Shown piece after piece: positions 1 to 6,269 of a stretch of 12,470 nucleotides of DNA. The position numbers were made by a program, and so were the translations under genes. Numbering within the stretch: position 1 is the stretch's first letter; each line of letters starts with the position of its first letter. This DNA is from Actinomycetes bacterium (GTDB lineage: Bacteria > Actinomycetota > Actinomycetes > Actinomycetales > Micrococcaceae): contig JAFAAV010000105.1 in the NCBI GenBank assembly GCA_023426375.1, positions 1-12,470 on the forward strand. The letters run 5' to 3'. Under the pieces are notes generated by a model. It made no database searches. It was given only the letters and a program-made list of their open reading frames with translations, and was not told the DNA's origin.

Positions 1-154
1 CTGGCTGCGCGGCGCGGGCCGCTTCGATCGCCTGGTTCAGTTCAGCCACCGTGGACTCGTGGACCTTGCCCACGAGCTCCCCCGTGGCCGGGTCGAGAAT
101 CTCGCGACCGGCTGGATTTTCAATGGCTGACAACAGTTCCTGATACGCGCTCAT
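1..154 (-). CDS. Aldehyde dehydrogenase family protein, N-terminal fragment (cut by window edge)
   Basis: Reading the minus strand from an ATG at 154 gives 51 open codons running off the left edge. The protein begins MSAYQELLSAIENPAG, then continues with a DPATGELVGKV stretch and an ELNQAIEAARAAQ helix. The pattern of D/NPATGE, then a short strand, then an alternating-alanine helix is the usual N-terminus of NAD(P)-dependent aldehyde dehydrogenases, which oxidise aldehydes to acids in the cytoplasm. A GGAGGA ribosome-binding site sits about 7 nt before the ATG and supports this start. The catalytic Cys and Glu lie outside the window, so the substrate class (succinate semialdehyde, benzaldehyde and so on) cannot be told. 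The gene is codirectional with the TetR gene upstream, 177 bp away. Family confidence is good; subtype is unknown. Confidence 0.8.
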   Translation of the reverse strand, partial: MSAYQELLSAIENPAGREILDPATGELVGKVHESTVAELNQAIEAARAAQP

Positions 155-331
155 GGGTGCTCCTCCGATTGCGGCGACGGCCCACCAACGACTGGCGAAG
201 GCCTGCTTCTGCTTCCATTGTGGCGTGTGTCACGTTGCCCTGGGCGTCACCCCGGCAGTCATCGTGGACCAATCCGCAGCGACCCAGGTCAGAGGACCAG
301 GGGCGGCGACGGGACGGAGCAGCGTCGGCAA

Positions 332-937
332 CTAACCGACCACCCCGCGCAACCGCTCGCGGCATTTCCGGTAAACCGCCACAGGATCGGCCGTCTCGCC
401 ACGAGCCGCCAACTCGCCCCAGCGGATCCAGCTGACCCGCCACACGGCCACCGCGGTTTCGGCGATCAGCAGCAACGTGGCTGGATCCGCGTCCGGAAGC
501 TGGTCGACCAAACGGGCGCGCAGCCGCACCGGCAGCACCAACTCCTGCGATGCCGCCAGAGATTGAAGATCCGCATCCCGCGCCAGCAACCTGGCCACGC
601 GACGGTGTTCATCGAGCTCGGGATCATTGTCCGCCCCCATCACCGATTCCGCCATGGTTTCGACGGCGCGCAGCACCGCCGCGGGGTCAGGATCGGTGAT
701 CTCGAGTGCGTCGATGGCTTGTAGCATCCGTCGCTGACCGGGGAGGGCGGCTTGCTCCTTGGTCGAGAAGTACCGGAAGAACGTGCGCGGTGAGACGCCG
801 GCACGTTCGGCGATCTGATGAACCGTGGTCTCCCGGACACCGTTCGCCTCAAAAAGTTCCAGTGCTGCCTGATGAATTTCGCGCTGCGTTTCCAGCTTGC
901 GACGGGCTCGCAGACCCTCTGGCTGTTGCGGTTCCAT
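332..937 (-). CDS. TetR/AcrR-family transcriptional repressor
   Basis: A 201-residue cytoplasmic DNA-binding protein. Residues about 16-60 form the classic TetR N-terminal domain: a helix with QREIHQAALELFEANG, then the helix-turn-helix TTVHQIAERAGVSPRTFFRYF, followed by STKE. The C-terminal helical domain (about 70-201) is the expected ligand-binding and dimerisation part and shows no specific signature. The start at 937 is chosen because a GGGAGA Shine-Dalgarno lies 6-7 nt upstream. An in-frame ATG at 994 would add 19 residues unlike the family and extend into the putative operator. The gene diverges from the DHA2 efflux pump at 1059, with a 121-bp shared region containing inverted repeats. 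By analogy with QacR/TetR/LmrA systems it probably represses the pump, and perhaps itself, until it binds a drug-like ligand. The ALDH gene downstream may or may not be cotranscribed. Confidence 0.9.
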   Translation of the reverse strand: MEPQQPEGLRARRKLETQREIHQAALELFEANGVRETTVHQIAERAGVSPRTFFRYFSTKEQAALPGQRRMLQAIDALEITDPDPAAVLRAVETMAESVMGADNDPELDEHRRVARLLARDADLQSLAASQELVLPVRLRARLVDQLPDADPATLLLIAETAVAVWRVSWIRWGELAARGETADPVAVYRKCRERLRGVVG

Positions 938-991
938 GATGTTCTCCCTCACGCACCACGCGGCTCTGTGACCAAACCCACGCATTTCTGT

Positions 992-1020
992 CACTTATGC
1001 CAAAGTGGCAGTCAGTGCCA
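992..1020. promoter_or_regulatory. Overlapping inverted repeats in the tetR/efflux-pump divergent promoter region (putative operator)
   Basis: Two dyads overlap here. One has arms CACTT (992-996) and AAGTG (1003-1007). The other has arms TGGCA (1006-1010) and TGCCA (1016-1020). They lie between the divergent TetR and DHA2 pump starts, where TetR regulators usually bind. A TGTAAT hexamer at 1029-1034 is a good -10 candidate for the pump, which would place the second dyad over its -35 region. On the other strand ATTATT (1020-1025) reads AATAAT, a possible -10 for the repressor. No convincing -35 is seen for either. Operator function is inferred from position and symmetry. Confidence 0.5.
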
Positions 1021-1058
1021 TTATTGAGTGTAATCCCCTCTCAGAAACAGGTACTTGC

Positions 1059-2576
1059 ATGTCCCATGCCCACATTCAGGATGAGCCGACCACCGGCCAG
1101 TTCCAAGCCGTAGCCGATACGGCCGCCCGATCCGCGCTCGAACTCGAACCGGAGCGTCCCACCACCAAGCACATTGTTGCCGTGATCTCCGTGCTGGTGG
1201 TGTCCGCTCTCATCATGATTCTGAATGAGACGGTCCTGACGGTGGCCCTGCCCAACCTGATGGCCGACTTCAGCATCACTGCGGCCACGGCCCAGTGGTT
1301 GACCACCGGGTTCATGCTGACCATGGCCGTGGTGATCCCCACGACCGGCTGGATGCTCCAGCGTTTCACCACGAAGGGCCTGTTCACTGCGGCCCTCCTC
1401 TTGTTCGTGATCGGCACCGCCATGGCGGCGTTCGCACCGAGCTTCGCCGTGGTCCTGCTGGGCCGCATCGTGCAAGCCGGTGGAACCGCAATCATCTTGC
1501 CTTTGCTGATGACCACCACGCTCACCTACGTTCCCCCGGCCCACCGCGGCACCATCATGGGACTCAACTCCGTGGTGATCTCCGTGGCCCCGGCCATCGG
1601 CCCGACCGTCTCCGGCATGATCGTGAACGCCCTGAACTGGCGCTGGGTCTTCGGCCTGATGCTGCCGGTCGGGGTGCTCGTGCTGCTCCTGGGTCTGGTG
1701 CTCATCAAAACCACGGGTGAGACCCGCAAGGTTCCCCTGGACGCCTTCTCCGTGCTGCTCTCGGTCTTCGCCTTCGGCGGCATCGTCTACGGCCTGGGCT
1801 CCATCAGCGCGTTGTTCCAGGGTTCATTCATTCCGGTCGTCGCGCTGGCCATCGGGGTAGTTGCCCTGGTCCTGTTCACCGTCCGTCAGGTACGCCTCCA
1901 GCGCTCCGCCGACGCCGCCCTGTTGGACCTCCGCCCCTTCGGCGTGCACAACTTCCGCATGTCCGTGATCATCGTGATGATCGCCATGGCCACCATGCTA
2001 GGCACCGTGATGGTGCTGCCCATCTTCTTGCAGACCGGCATGGGTATCAACGTGCTCACCGTGGGTCTGATCATGCTCCCGGGCGGCCTGATCCAAGGCA
2101 TCCTGTCCCCCATCGTCGGCCGCGTGTACGACAAGGTGGGTCCGCGCCCCGTGGTCATCCCCGGCGCCATCCTCCTAGCCGGCGGTCAGTGGTTACTCGC
2201 CACGATCGATGAGAACAGCACCGTCACCACGATCATCGTGCTGCACGTGATCTTCTGCATCGGCATGGCCCTGCTCATGACCCCGCTCATGACCGTTGCC
2301 CTCGGCGCACTGCCCCAGAACCTCTACGGACACGGCTCGGCGATCATGAATACGCTCCAGCAGCTGTCGGGTGCCGCGGGCACAGCTGTGTTGGTAGCAG
2401 CCATGACGCTGGGCGCGGTGGCCGCATCCTCCAGTGGTGCATCAGAAGCGCTCGCCCAGGTCGACGGCGCTCAGACCGCATTCACCGTCGGTGGCGTCCT
2501 CGGCTTGGTCGCCGTGGTGTGCGCTCCGTTCGTGAAGAAACTACCCCGGGTTCCCGTCCGGGTGACCGTGGATTAA
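1059..2576 (+). CDS. DHA2-family (14-TM) multidrug efflux MFS transporter, LmrB-like
   Basis: A 505-residue inner-membrane drug:H+ antiporter candidate. About 38 polar N-terminal residues precede the first membrane helix (KHIVAVISVLVVSALIMIL). Motif D1 reads NETVLTVALPNL (56-67), with Asn-Glu where many family members have Asp; the NET form resembles the LmrB/YhcA branch. A loop with GWMLQRFTTKGLF (97-109) corresponds to motif A. Motif C, the antiporter motif, reads APAIGPTVSG (177-186) and is followed by W.W.FG.MLPVG. Length and hydrophobic pattern fit 14 helices. The start at 1059 is preferred over a GTG at 1005, which would lie inside the dyads and upstream of the likely -10. Its Shine-Dalgarno (ACAGG) is only moderate. 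It diverges from the TetR gene, which probably controls it, and a strong terminator follows. Substrates cannot be predicted; lincosamide-type or broad drug export is inference from LmrB resemblance. Confidence 0.9.
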   Translation: MSHAHIQDEPTTGQFQAVADTAARSALELEPERPTTKHIVAVISVLVVSALIMILNETVLTVALPNLMADFSITAATAQWLTTGFMLTMAVVIPTTGWMLQRFTTKGLFTAALLLFVIGTAMAAFAPSFAVVLLGRIVQAGGTAIILPLLMTTTLTYVPPAHRGTIMGLNSVVISVAPAIGPTVSGMIVNALNWRWVFGLMLPVGVLVLLLGLVLIKTTGETRKVPLDAFSVLLSVFAFGGIVYGLGSISALFQGSFIPVVALAIGVVALVLFTVRQVRLQRSADAALLDLRPFGVHNFRMSVIIVMIAMATMLGTVMVLPIFLQTGMGINVLTVGLIMLPGGLIQGILSPIVGRVYDKVGPRPVVIPGAILLAGGQWLLATIDENSTVTTIIVLHVIFCIGMALLMTPLMTVALGALPQNLYGHGSAIMNTLQQLSGAAGTAVLVAAMTLGAVAASSSGASEALAQVDGAQTAFTVGGVLGLVAVVCAPFVKKLPRVPVRVTVD

Positions 2577-2593
2577 TCCCCAGCTGAGAGGAC

Positions 2594-2632
2594 AACCCGG
2601 CCTGGCTCGATCACGAGCCGGGCCGGGTTTTT
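2594..2632 (+). terminator. Rho-independent terminator of the efflux-pump gene
   Basis: A 16-bp stem, arms 2594-2609 (AACCCGGCCTGGCTCG) and 2614-2629, encloses an ATCA loop. There is one T/G wobble, and the run of five T (2628-2632) begins within the last stem bases. It starts 18 nt after the pump stop codon. Read on the minus strand the hairpin still forms but lacks a U-tract, so it is mainly a plus-strand terminator. Confidence 0.9.
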
Positions 2633-2646
2633 CTCGTGCGCCCACC

Positions 2647-2685
2647 GACGACGCCGCTCACGCCCGGTCTCCGAGCGACGTCGTC
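2647..2685. repeat. Inverted repeat (hairpin) between the convergent efflux-pump and mgtE genes
   Basis: Arms GACGACGCCGCTC (2647-2659) and GAGCGACGTCGTC (2673-2685) pair over 13 positions with one mismatch, a wobble in RNA, around a 13-nt loop. There is no T-tract on either side. Its place 9 bp past the mgtE stop codon suggests a 3'-end structure for the mgtE transcript (U-less terminator or RNA stabiliser), but that is inference. Confidence 0.5.
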
Positions 2686-2693
2686 CGGGCTCG

Positions 2694-4055
2694 TTAGCTC
2701 AGCCCCAGAATGGCCCGAGCGATGAAGAAGTAGACGATCAGGCCGGTGGCATCCACGAACGTGGTGATGAAGGGGTTGGAGAAGACCGCGGGATCCACCC
2801 TGATGGCGCGGGCGATCAGCGGCATGAGGCCACCGACCGTGGCTGCCAGGGTGCAGATCGCGGCCAGGGTCAGGCCGATGACCGCGCCGATCGAGGCGCC
2901 GTAGATGATGCCGGTGATGGCGAAGCCCGCGGCCCCCAGGAGCAGACCCAGGCACACGCCCACGCGCAATTCCCGCAACGCAACCCTGGCCACGTCGCGC
3001 GGACGGACGTCGCCCAGCGCAAGCGCACGCGTAATGGAGGTGGCGGCCTGGTTGCCCGTGTTGCCGCCCGTGCCAATGAGCAGCGGGATGAACACGGACA
3101 GCACCACCATTTGCTCGAGCGTGGATTCGAAGACCTCGAGCACCTGGACCGTGAGGGTCGCCCCGATGGCCAGCACGAGCAACCAGACCACGCGGGCCTG
3201 CACGAGAGTGCGCACCGGTGTGGACAAGTACGGACGACGCAGGGGCTCTGAACCGCTGATGCGCGCCTGGTCCTCGGACTCGGCGTTCTCGAGAATGTCC
3301 AGGGCGTCGTCAACGGTGAGGATGCCCACGAGTCGACCCTCGTGATCCACCACGGGCATCGCCAACAACCGCAGCCCAGCGCAACGGCGGGCGGCTTCCT
3401 CGGCTGGTTCGGTCGCGGTGGCGGAGTCCGCATCGCTCATCAGCTCGGCCACGGGAGTTTCGGGATCCGCACTCATCAACTGGCGCAGCCCCACAACCCC
3501 CACCAGTTTTCGGGAATCGTCGGTCACGGGGATCGTGTAAATCGTCTCCGCGCGCTGCAGCCCGTTGCGGACACGGTCCAGGCTCTCTCCGGCGGTGAGG
3601 TGCGGATGGGTGGTGACGCACTCGGGGTTCATCCGGCGGCCGATGGAGCGCTCCGGGTATCCCAGCACCACCGACGTGAGCTCTCGCTCGTCCTCCGGGA
3701 GGTCTCGCAGCAATCGGGTGGCCACGGTGGCGGGGAGCTCATCGACCAGGCGGGCACGGTCATCCGGGGTCAAACCGGCGAAGATCGCGGCGACGTCCTC
3801 GTCCTGCAGCCCCACTACGAGTTCTTTTTGGAGGGGTGCGTCCAGGCGTTCGAACACCACGGACGCGCGATCCTTGGGAAGCATGCGGTAGACCAGTGCT
3901 CGATCACGGACGCTCAACCGCTCCAGGAGCGCAACCACCTGGCTCGACGGCATGGCATCGACTGAGTCTGCCACCCGATCGAAATCTCGTTTTGACACCG
4001 CGGATTCGACATTCTGAAGTTGCCGACCGGTCACCGTCTCGGCTGTGCGATCCAC
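2694..4055 (-). CDS. mgtE: Magnesium transporter/channel MgtE
   Basis: A 453-residue protein with the complete MgtE architecture and normal length (about 450). The order is an N-terminal superhelical domain (about 15-135, rich in LLxxLP/RDRALVYRMLPKDRASVVFERL repeats), a CBS-domain pair (about 145-262, with ETIYTIPVTDD and LLAMPVVDHEGRLVGILTVDDALD), a connecting helix, and a five-helix transmembrane domain (about 283-453). The pore region has PLLIGTGGNTGNQAAT (324-339) and FVDATGLIVYF (433-443). Asp435 corresponds to the pore Asp that coordinates Mg2+ in Thermus MgtE. The cytoplasmic domains are known to close the channel when internal Mg2+ is high. The start is the GTG at 4055, set by AAAGGAG with a 5-nt spacer; an upstream GTG at 4190 would add 45 residues lacking family character. 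It stands alone, convergent with the efflux pump and divergent from the small secreted protein gene. Confidence 0.95.
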   Translation of the reverse strand: MDRTAETVTGRQLQNVESAVSKRDFDRVADSVDAMPSSQVVALLERLSVRDRALVYRMLPKDRASVVFERLDAPLQKELVVGLQDEDVAAIFAGLTPDDRARLVDELPATVATRLLRDLPEDERELTSVVLGYPERSIGRRMNPECVTTHPHLTAGESLDRVRNGLQRAETIYTIPVTDDSRKLVGVVGLRQLMSADPETPVAELMSDADSATATEPAEEAARRCAGLRLLAMPVVDHEGRLVGILTVDDALDILENAESEDQARISGSEPLRRPYLSTPVRTLVQARVVWLLVLAIGATLTVQVLEVFESTLEQMVVLSVFIPLLIGTGGNTGNQAATSITRALALGDVRPRDVARVALRELRVGVCLGLLLGAAGFAITGIIYGASIGAVIGLTLAAICTLAATVGGLMPLIARAIRVDPAVFSNPFITTFVDATGLIVYFFIARAILGLS

Positions 4056-4060
4056 TGCAT

Positions 4061-4067
4061 CTCCTTT
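4061..4067 (-). promoter_or_regulatory. Ribosome-binding site fixing the mgtE GTG start
   Basis: The minus strand reads AAAGGAG, then five bases, then GTG at 4055-4053. This is a near-consensus Shine-Dalgarno. The ATG overlapping the spacer is out of frame with MgtE, so the GTG is the best start. Confidence 0.75.
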
Positions 4068-4096
4068 GTCGTTGCATCCTTGAACCCCGCCCTGCA

Positions 4097-4106
4097 CACC
4101 GCGGTG
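4097..4106. repeat. Perfect 10-bp palindrome in the mgtE leader
   Basis: CACCGCGGTG is its own reverse complement and lies about 40 bp upstream of the mgtE start, between any promoter and the ribosome-binding site. It could be an operator half or a chance GC palindrome. No Mg2+-sensing leader motif is recognisable around it. Confidence 0.3.
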
Positions 4107-4178
4107 CTCACCCTTTCCATTCTCCCTATTGTTCCTAGTCAGTAGGCTCCATGAACTCACAAGAACCCGTTCGTAAGT

Positions 4179-4200
4179 GTGGACAATCACATTCGTCCAC
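4179..4200. promoter_or_regulatory. Inverted repeat between divergent mgtE and the small secreted-protein gene
   Basis: Arms GTGGAC (4179-4184) and GTCCAC (4195-4200) are separated by 10 bp, giving a 16-bp centre-to-centre spacing that would suit a dimeric regulator. It lies in the 281-bp divergent intergenic region (4056-4336). Beyond this dyad, the mgtE-leader palindrome and a hairpin before the secreted-protein gene, I cannot assign promoters in that region with confidence. Confidence 0.35.
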
Positions 4201-4295
4201 TGGAGATTTTCCGTTGTTACGTTGGTGACGTCCAGGTCAGGGAAAAGGTTTGGGGGAACCTAACCGACACTCGCGACAGGGGCTTCTTTGCTCAA

Positions 4296-4313
4296 CGCCT
4301 GCGGGGGCAGGCG
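4296..4313 (+). promoter_or_regulatory. 5' UTR hairpin just upstream of the small secreted-protein ribosome-binding site
   Basis: Arms CGCCTGC (4296-4302) and GCAGGCG (4307-4313) pair perfectly over 7 bp around a GGGG loop. The Shine-Dalgarno GGAGG (4326-4330) follows 12 nt later. A stable stem this close to the ribosome-binding site can affect mRNA stability or translation. No T-run follows, so it is not an attenuator-type terminator. Confidence 0.4.
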
Positions 4314-4336
4314 CACTCATTATCTGGAGGAAACCC

Positions 4337-4636
4337 GTGAAAAAGAACATCGTCAAAACCGGTACCGCCATCGCAGCTTTCGGCGCTCTGACCTTCGGTT
4401 CTGTTGCTCCGGCGCAGGCCACCTTCTTCCACCCGGCTCCCAGCCACCCCGTGACCTCCTCCTCCACTTATGACCCTTGCAAGGACGGCGGCAGCACCGG
4501 CGGCGGCCACACCGGTGGTCACACCGGCGGCAAGGACATCCTGGGCGGCCTGTTCGGTCACAAGATCAACTTCGTCAAGGACGTCATCGACTTCAAGCTG
4601 GGTCTGTTCCACAAGATCTTCAGCTTCAAGCACTGA
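4337..4636 (+). CDS. Small secreted Gly/His-rich protein of unknown function (99 aa)
   Basis: I do not recognise a family. The start is a GTG 6 nt after GGAGG. Residues 1-28 are a textbook Sec signal peptide: MKKNIVK, a hydrophobic core (AIAAFGALTFGSV), then APAQA with AxA-type cleavage after Ala28, leaving a 71-residue mature protein. The mature part has a Pro/Ser/Thr-rich linker, a single Cys (Cys48 in YDPCKD), a Gly-rich segment with HTGG twice (58-65, from a 12-bp direct repeat), and a C-terminal amphipathic, Phe/Lys-rich segment. In that segment GLFGHKINF (71-79) is echoed as GLFHKIFSF (89-97). It is monocistronic between the divergent mgtE gene and its own perfect terminator, suggesting a separately and perhaps strongly expressed transcript. 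Options are a wall-associated or metal-binding peptide or a bacteriocin-like peptide; none can be chosen. That it is a real secreted protein is well supported. Confidence 0.8.
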   Translation: MKKNIVKTGTAIAAFGALTFGSVAPAQATFFHPAPSHPVTSSSTYDPCKDGGSTGGGHTGGHTGGKDILGGLFGHKINFVKDVIDFKLGLFHKIFSFKH

Positions 4637-4661
4637 GGTTCCGTTTCACTGATTTCCTAGT

Positions 4662-4701
4662 GAACGTGCCCCGCACCTTCTGGTGCGGGGCACGTTCTTT
4701 T
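4662..4701 (+). terminator. Rho-independent terminator of the small secreted-protein gene
   Basis: A perfect 16-bp stem, arms GAACGTGCCCCGCACC (4662-4677) and 4682-4697, has a TTCT tetraloop and is followed by TTTT (4698-4701). It lies 25 nt after the stop codon. A smaller competing dyad, TTCACT (4645-4650) with AGTGAA (4659-4664), overlaps its foot. Confidence 0.93.
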
Positions 4702-4740
4702 GCGCCGGGCACTCCTCAAATCACCAGCGGGCACCTAAGG

Positions 4741-4758
4741 TAGTAAAAAGTTTTGCTA
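4741..4758. promoter_or_regulatory. Near-perfect AT-rich palindrome upstream of the PaaI-like thioesterase gene
   Basis: TAGTAAAA (4741-4748) and TTTTGCTA (4751-4758) are reverse complements except for one base, with a 2-bp centre. This is the most AT-rich patch for kilobases and ends 25 bp before the ATG at 4784. It could be an operator, part of the promoter, or both. No clear -35/-10 pair is assigned. Confidence 0.35.
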
Positions 4759-4783
4759 TTTCTGCTCCCCTCGGAGGACCCGC

Positions 4784-5221
4784 ATGAACGCCGACCCGAA
4801 TGACATGCCCGCAATCCGCGAAATGCTTCACGAGATTTTGCGGAATGATCCCGCCCCACTGCACCTGGGCATCCAATTGGGGGACATCGACCAGGGACGC
4901 GTGGTCATGACCATGCCCATCGCCGATCACATGGCCAACAGCCACGGTATGAGCCACGGCGGCTACCTGTTCACCCTGGCCGACACAACTCTCGCCTACT
5001 GCTGCGCGACCGCGGGTACGCGCATTGTCACCCGCAACGCGGAAATCACGTTTGTCGCCCCGGCCCACGCCGGCCAGATCGTGACGGCGACCGCTACGCG
5101 CCGGGTGAGCTTTGGCAGGAACCAGATCTGCGACGTCGTTCTGGAGGCCGACGGGCGCGTGGTCGCCTACTTCACGGGGCAGGGAACCACGCCCCCGCCG
5201 CCGCGTGAGAACAAGTCCTAG
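4784..5221 (+). CDS. paaI: PaaI-type hotdog-fold acyl-CoA thioesterase
   Basis: A 145-residue cytoplasmic enzyme, the normal length for PaaI (about 140). The signature NSHGMSHGGYLFTLADTTLAYCC (52-74) matches the hotdog helix of PaaI, with HGG at 58-60 and Asp67 equivalent to the catalytic Asp61 of the E. coli enzyme. It is followed by strands ITFVAPAHAGQIVTATAT and RNQICDVVLEADGRVVAYFTGQG, both typical of the family. PaaI hydrolyses hydroxyphenylacetyl-CoA and related aryl-CoA thioesters, releasing CoA stalled in phenylacetate breakdown. No other paa genes are in the window, so a general acyl-CoA thioesterase role is equally possible. The start is set by CGGAGG about 7 nt upstream. Its TAG stop overlaps the TAG of the convergent DUF368 gene. 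Confidence 0.85.
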   Translation: MNADPNDMPAIREMLHEILRNDPAPLHLGIQLGDIDQGRVVMTMPIADHMANSHGMSHGGYLFTLADTTLAYCCATAGTRIVTRNAEITFVAPAHAGQIVTATATRRVSFGRNQICDVVLEADGRVVAYFTGQGTTPPPPRENKS

Positions 5222-6201
5222 CGAGCCTCATCCGCATCCACCCGGGTTGCCTCCAACTGCGCGCGCCGCGTGGCCATCTTGACGTCCACGTAAATCAAGA
5301 TCCCCACAACGATGCCGCCCACAGCAGCCACCAGAAGCAGCATGGGCCAATTGTCACCGGGTGCTTCGAGCGTACGGTCGTCGATCTGCCACGGCCACAG
5401 CGCCCGCAGCGCTCCGAGCATCAGCCCGGCCAGGACCACCATGGTCGGGCGGTAGCGATAGGCGAGCAACAACTGGAGGCCCTTCACGAGAACGGCCATG
5501 CCCATGATCGCACCCACCATGAAAAGCCCCAGGTAGCCCAGGTCCAGCTCATCCACGGCCTTGAGCGTGGGCTGGTACAGGCCGATGGTGAGCAGGATGA
5601 ACGAGCCGGACAGTCCCGGCAACAACAGCGCGGAGACCGCGATGGCGGCCGCCAACACAATGATCACGGGATTCGGTTCCACCGTGGTGGGCGGAATCGA
5701 CACTATGAAGAACGCGAAGAGGAACCCGGCGATACCCATGATCCAGTCGATTGCACGCCAGTTCCTGCCCGCCAAGCGGATGGGTACCGCCACCGAGACC
5801 AGTACCATGCCGAAGAACAAGGCCCGCATGACCTCGGGATGATCCTCGACCGCGCGCGACATAGGACCCGCAATCGTGAAGACGGCCAGGACCATGCCCA
5901 ACATGACGGGAATGATCATGCGCCAGTGCACCTTGGCCAGGTTCTCCTTCACCCCGGCCATTCGATCCGGGCCCAACAGGGCGCGCTTGCCGGCGCTGAC
6001 CACGTGGGACGCGGAATCAATGAGCTCATCGTAGATCCCCACGACCAGCGCCACCGTGCCACCGGAAACTCCCGGGATGGTTTCCACCGTGCCGATCAGG
6101 GCACCACGGATGATGTTGCCGGGGATATTGCGATGCTCGGTGACCTGATGCGGTTCTGCGGTCGGTTGTGGTTTTCCGGTTGGTCGTGCGGTGGCGCCCA
6201 T
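5218..6201 (-). CDS. DUF368 / PopT-like undecaprenyl-phosphate translocase
   Basis: A 327-residue polytopic membrane protein. Two inverted-repeat signature motifs are present: ETIPGVSGGT (40-49) near the N-terminus and LLLPGLSGSF (192-201) in the middle, each leading into a membrane segment (ALVVGIY; ILLTIGLY). This duplicated PG(V/L)SG pattern, with about 8 or more hydrophobic segments and about 300 residues, defines DUF368. Members of this family (PopT) were shown genetically to recycle the C55-phosphate lipid carrier back across the membrane for cell-wall synthesis. A 26-residue polar Pro/Thr-rich tail precedes the domain. The start at 6201 has GAGGGG about 10 nt upstream, a somewhat long spacer. 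A 121-bp gap with a large hairpin separates it from the SDR gene, so it is probably its own transcription unit. Family is certain; the transport role is by homology. Confidence 0.9.
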   Translation of the reverse strand: MGATARPTGKPQPTAEPHQVTEHRNIPGNIIRGALIGTVETIPGVSGGTVALVVGIYDELIDSASHVVSAGKRALLGPDRMAGVKENLAKVHWRMIIPVMLGMVLAVFTIAGPMSRAVEDHPEVMRALFFGMVLVSVAVPIRLAGRNWRAIDWIMGIAGFLFAFFIVSIPPTTVEPNPVIIVLAAAIAVSALLLPGLSGSFILLTIGLYQPTLKAVDELDLGYLGLFMVGAIMGMAVLVKGLQLLLAYRYRPTMVVLAGLMLGALRALWPWQIDDRTLEAPGDNWPMLLLVAAVGGIVVGILIYVDVKMATRRAQLEATRVDADEAR

Positions 6202-6269
6202 GCAGTCGTATCCCCTCGTTCGCGGCTGAATGGTCCACGCTACCGGGCCTACCCGTGCGGTCCCTCAGA

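Noticed and set aside
155..331. Possible promoter or CRP-like site before the ALDH gene (two GTCAC words and a CACAAT on the minus strand)
   Set aside because: No -35 at a suitable distance and no dyad of useful length; nothing else supportable is seen in this 177-bp gap.
1005..1058. GTG at 1005 as the efflux-pump start
   Set aside because: It would lie inside the putative operator and upstream of the likely -10, and its 18 extra residues are not family-like.
4056..4190. Upstream GTG at 4190 as the mgtE start
   Set aside because: The extra 45 residues are low-similarity leader sequence, and a near-consensus ribosome-binding site supports the GTG at 4055.
4230..4336. Possible ydaO-type (c-di-AMP) riboswitch before the secreted-protein gene, suggested by GGGGGAACC (4252-4260) upstream of an exported protein in an actinobacterium
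   Set aside because: The other conserved blocks, such as the GGGTGAAT-like element and the closing stem, are not found, so the match is too short. A covariance-model search would decide.
4508..4531. Tandem 12-bp repeat considered as a possible array or phase-variable repeat
   Set aside because: Only two copies, in frame with HTGG-HTGG codons and differing at two third-codon positions, so it is a coding repeat and not a slippage tract.
4784..5221. Phenylacetate degradation locus suggested by the PaaI-like gene with nearby TetR and ALDH genes
   Set aside because: No ring-epoxidase, ligase or other paa genes are in the window, and the TetR/ALDH pair is over 3.8 kb away with unrelated genes between.
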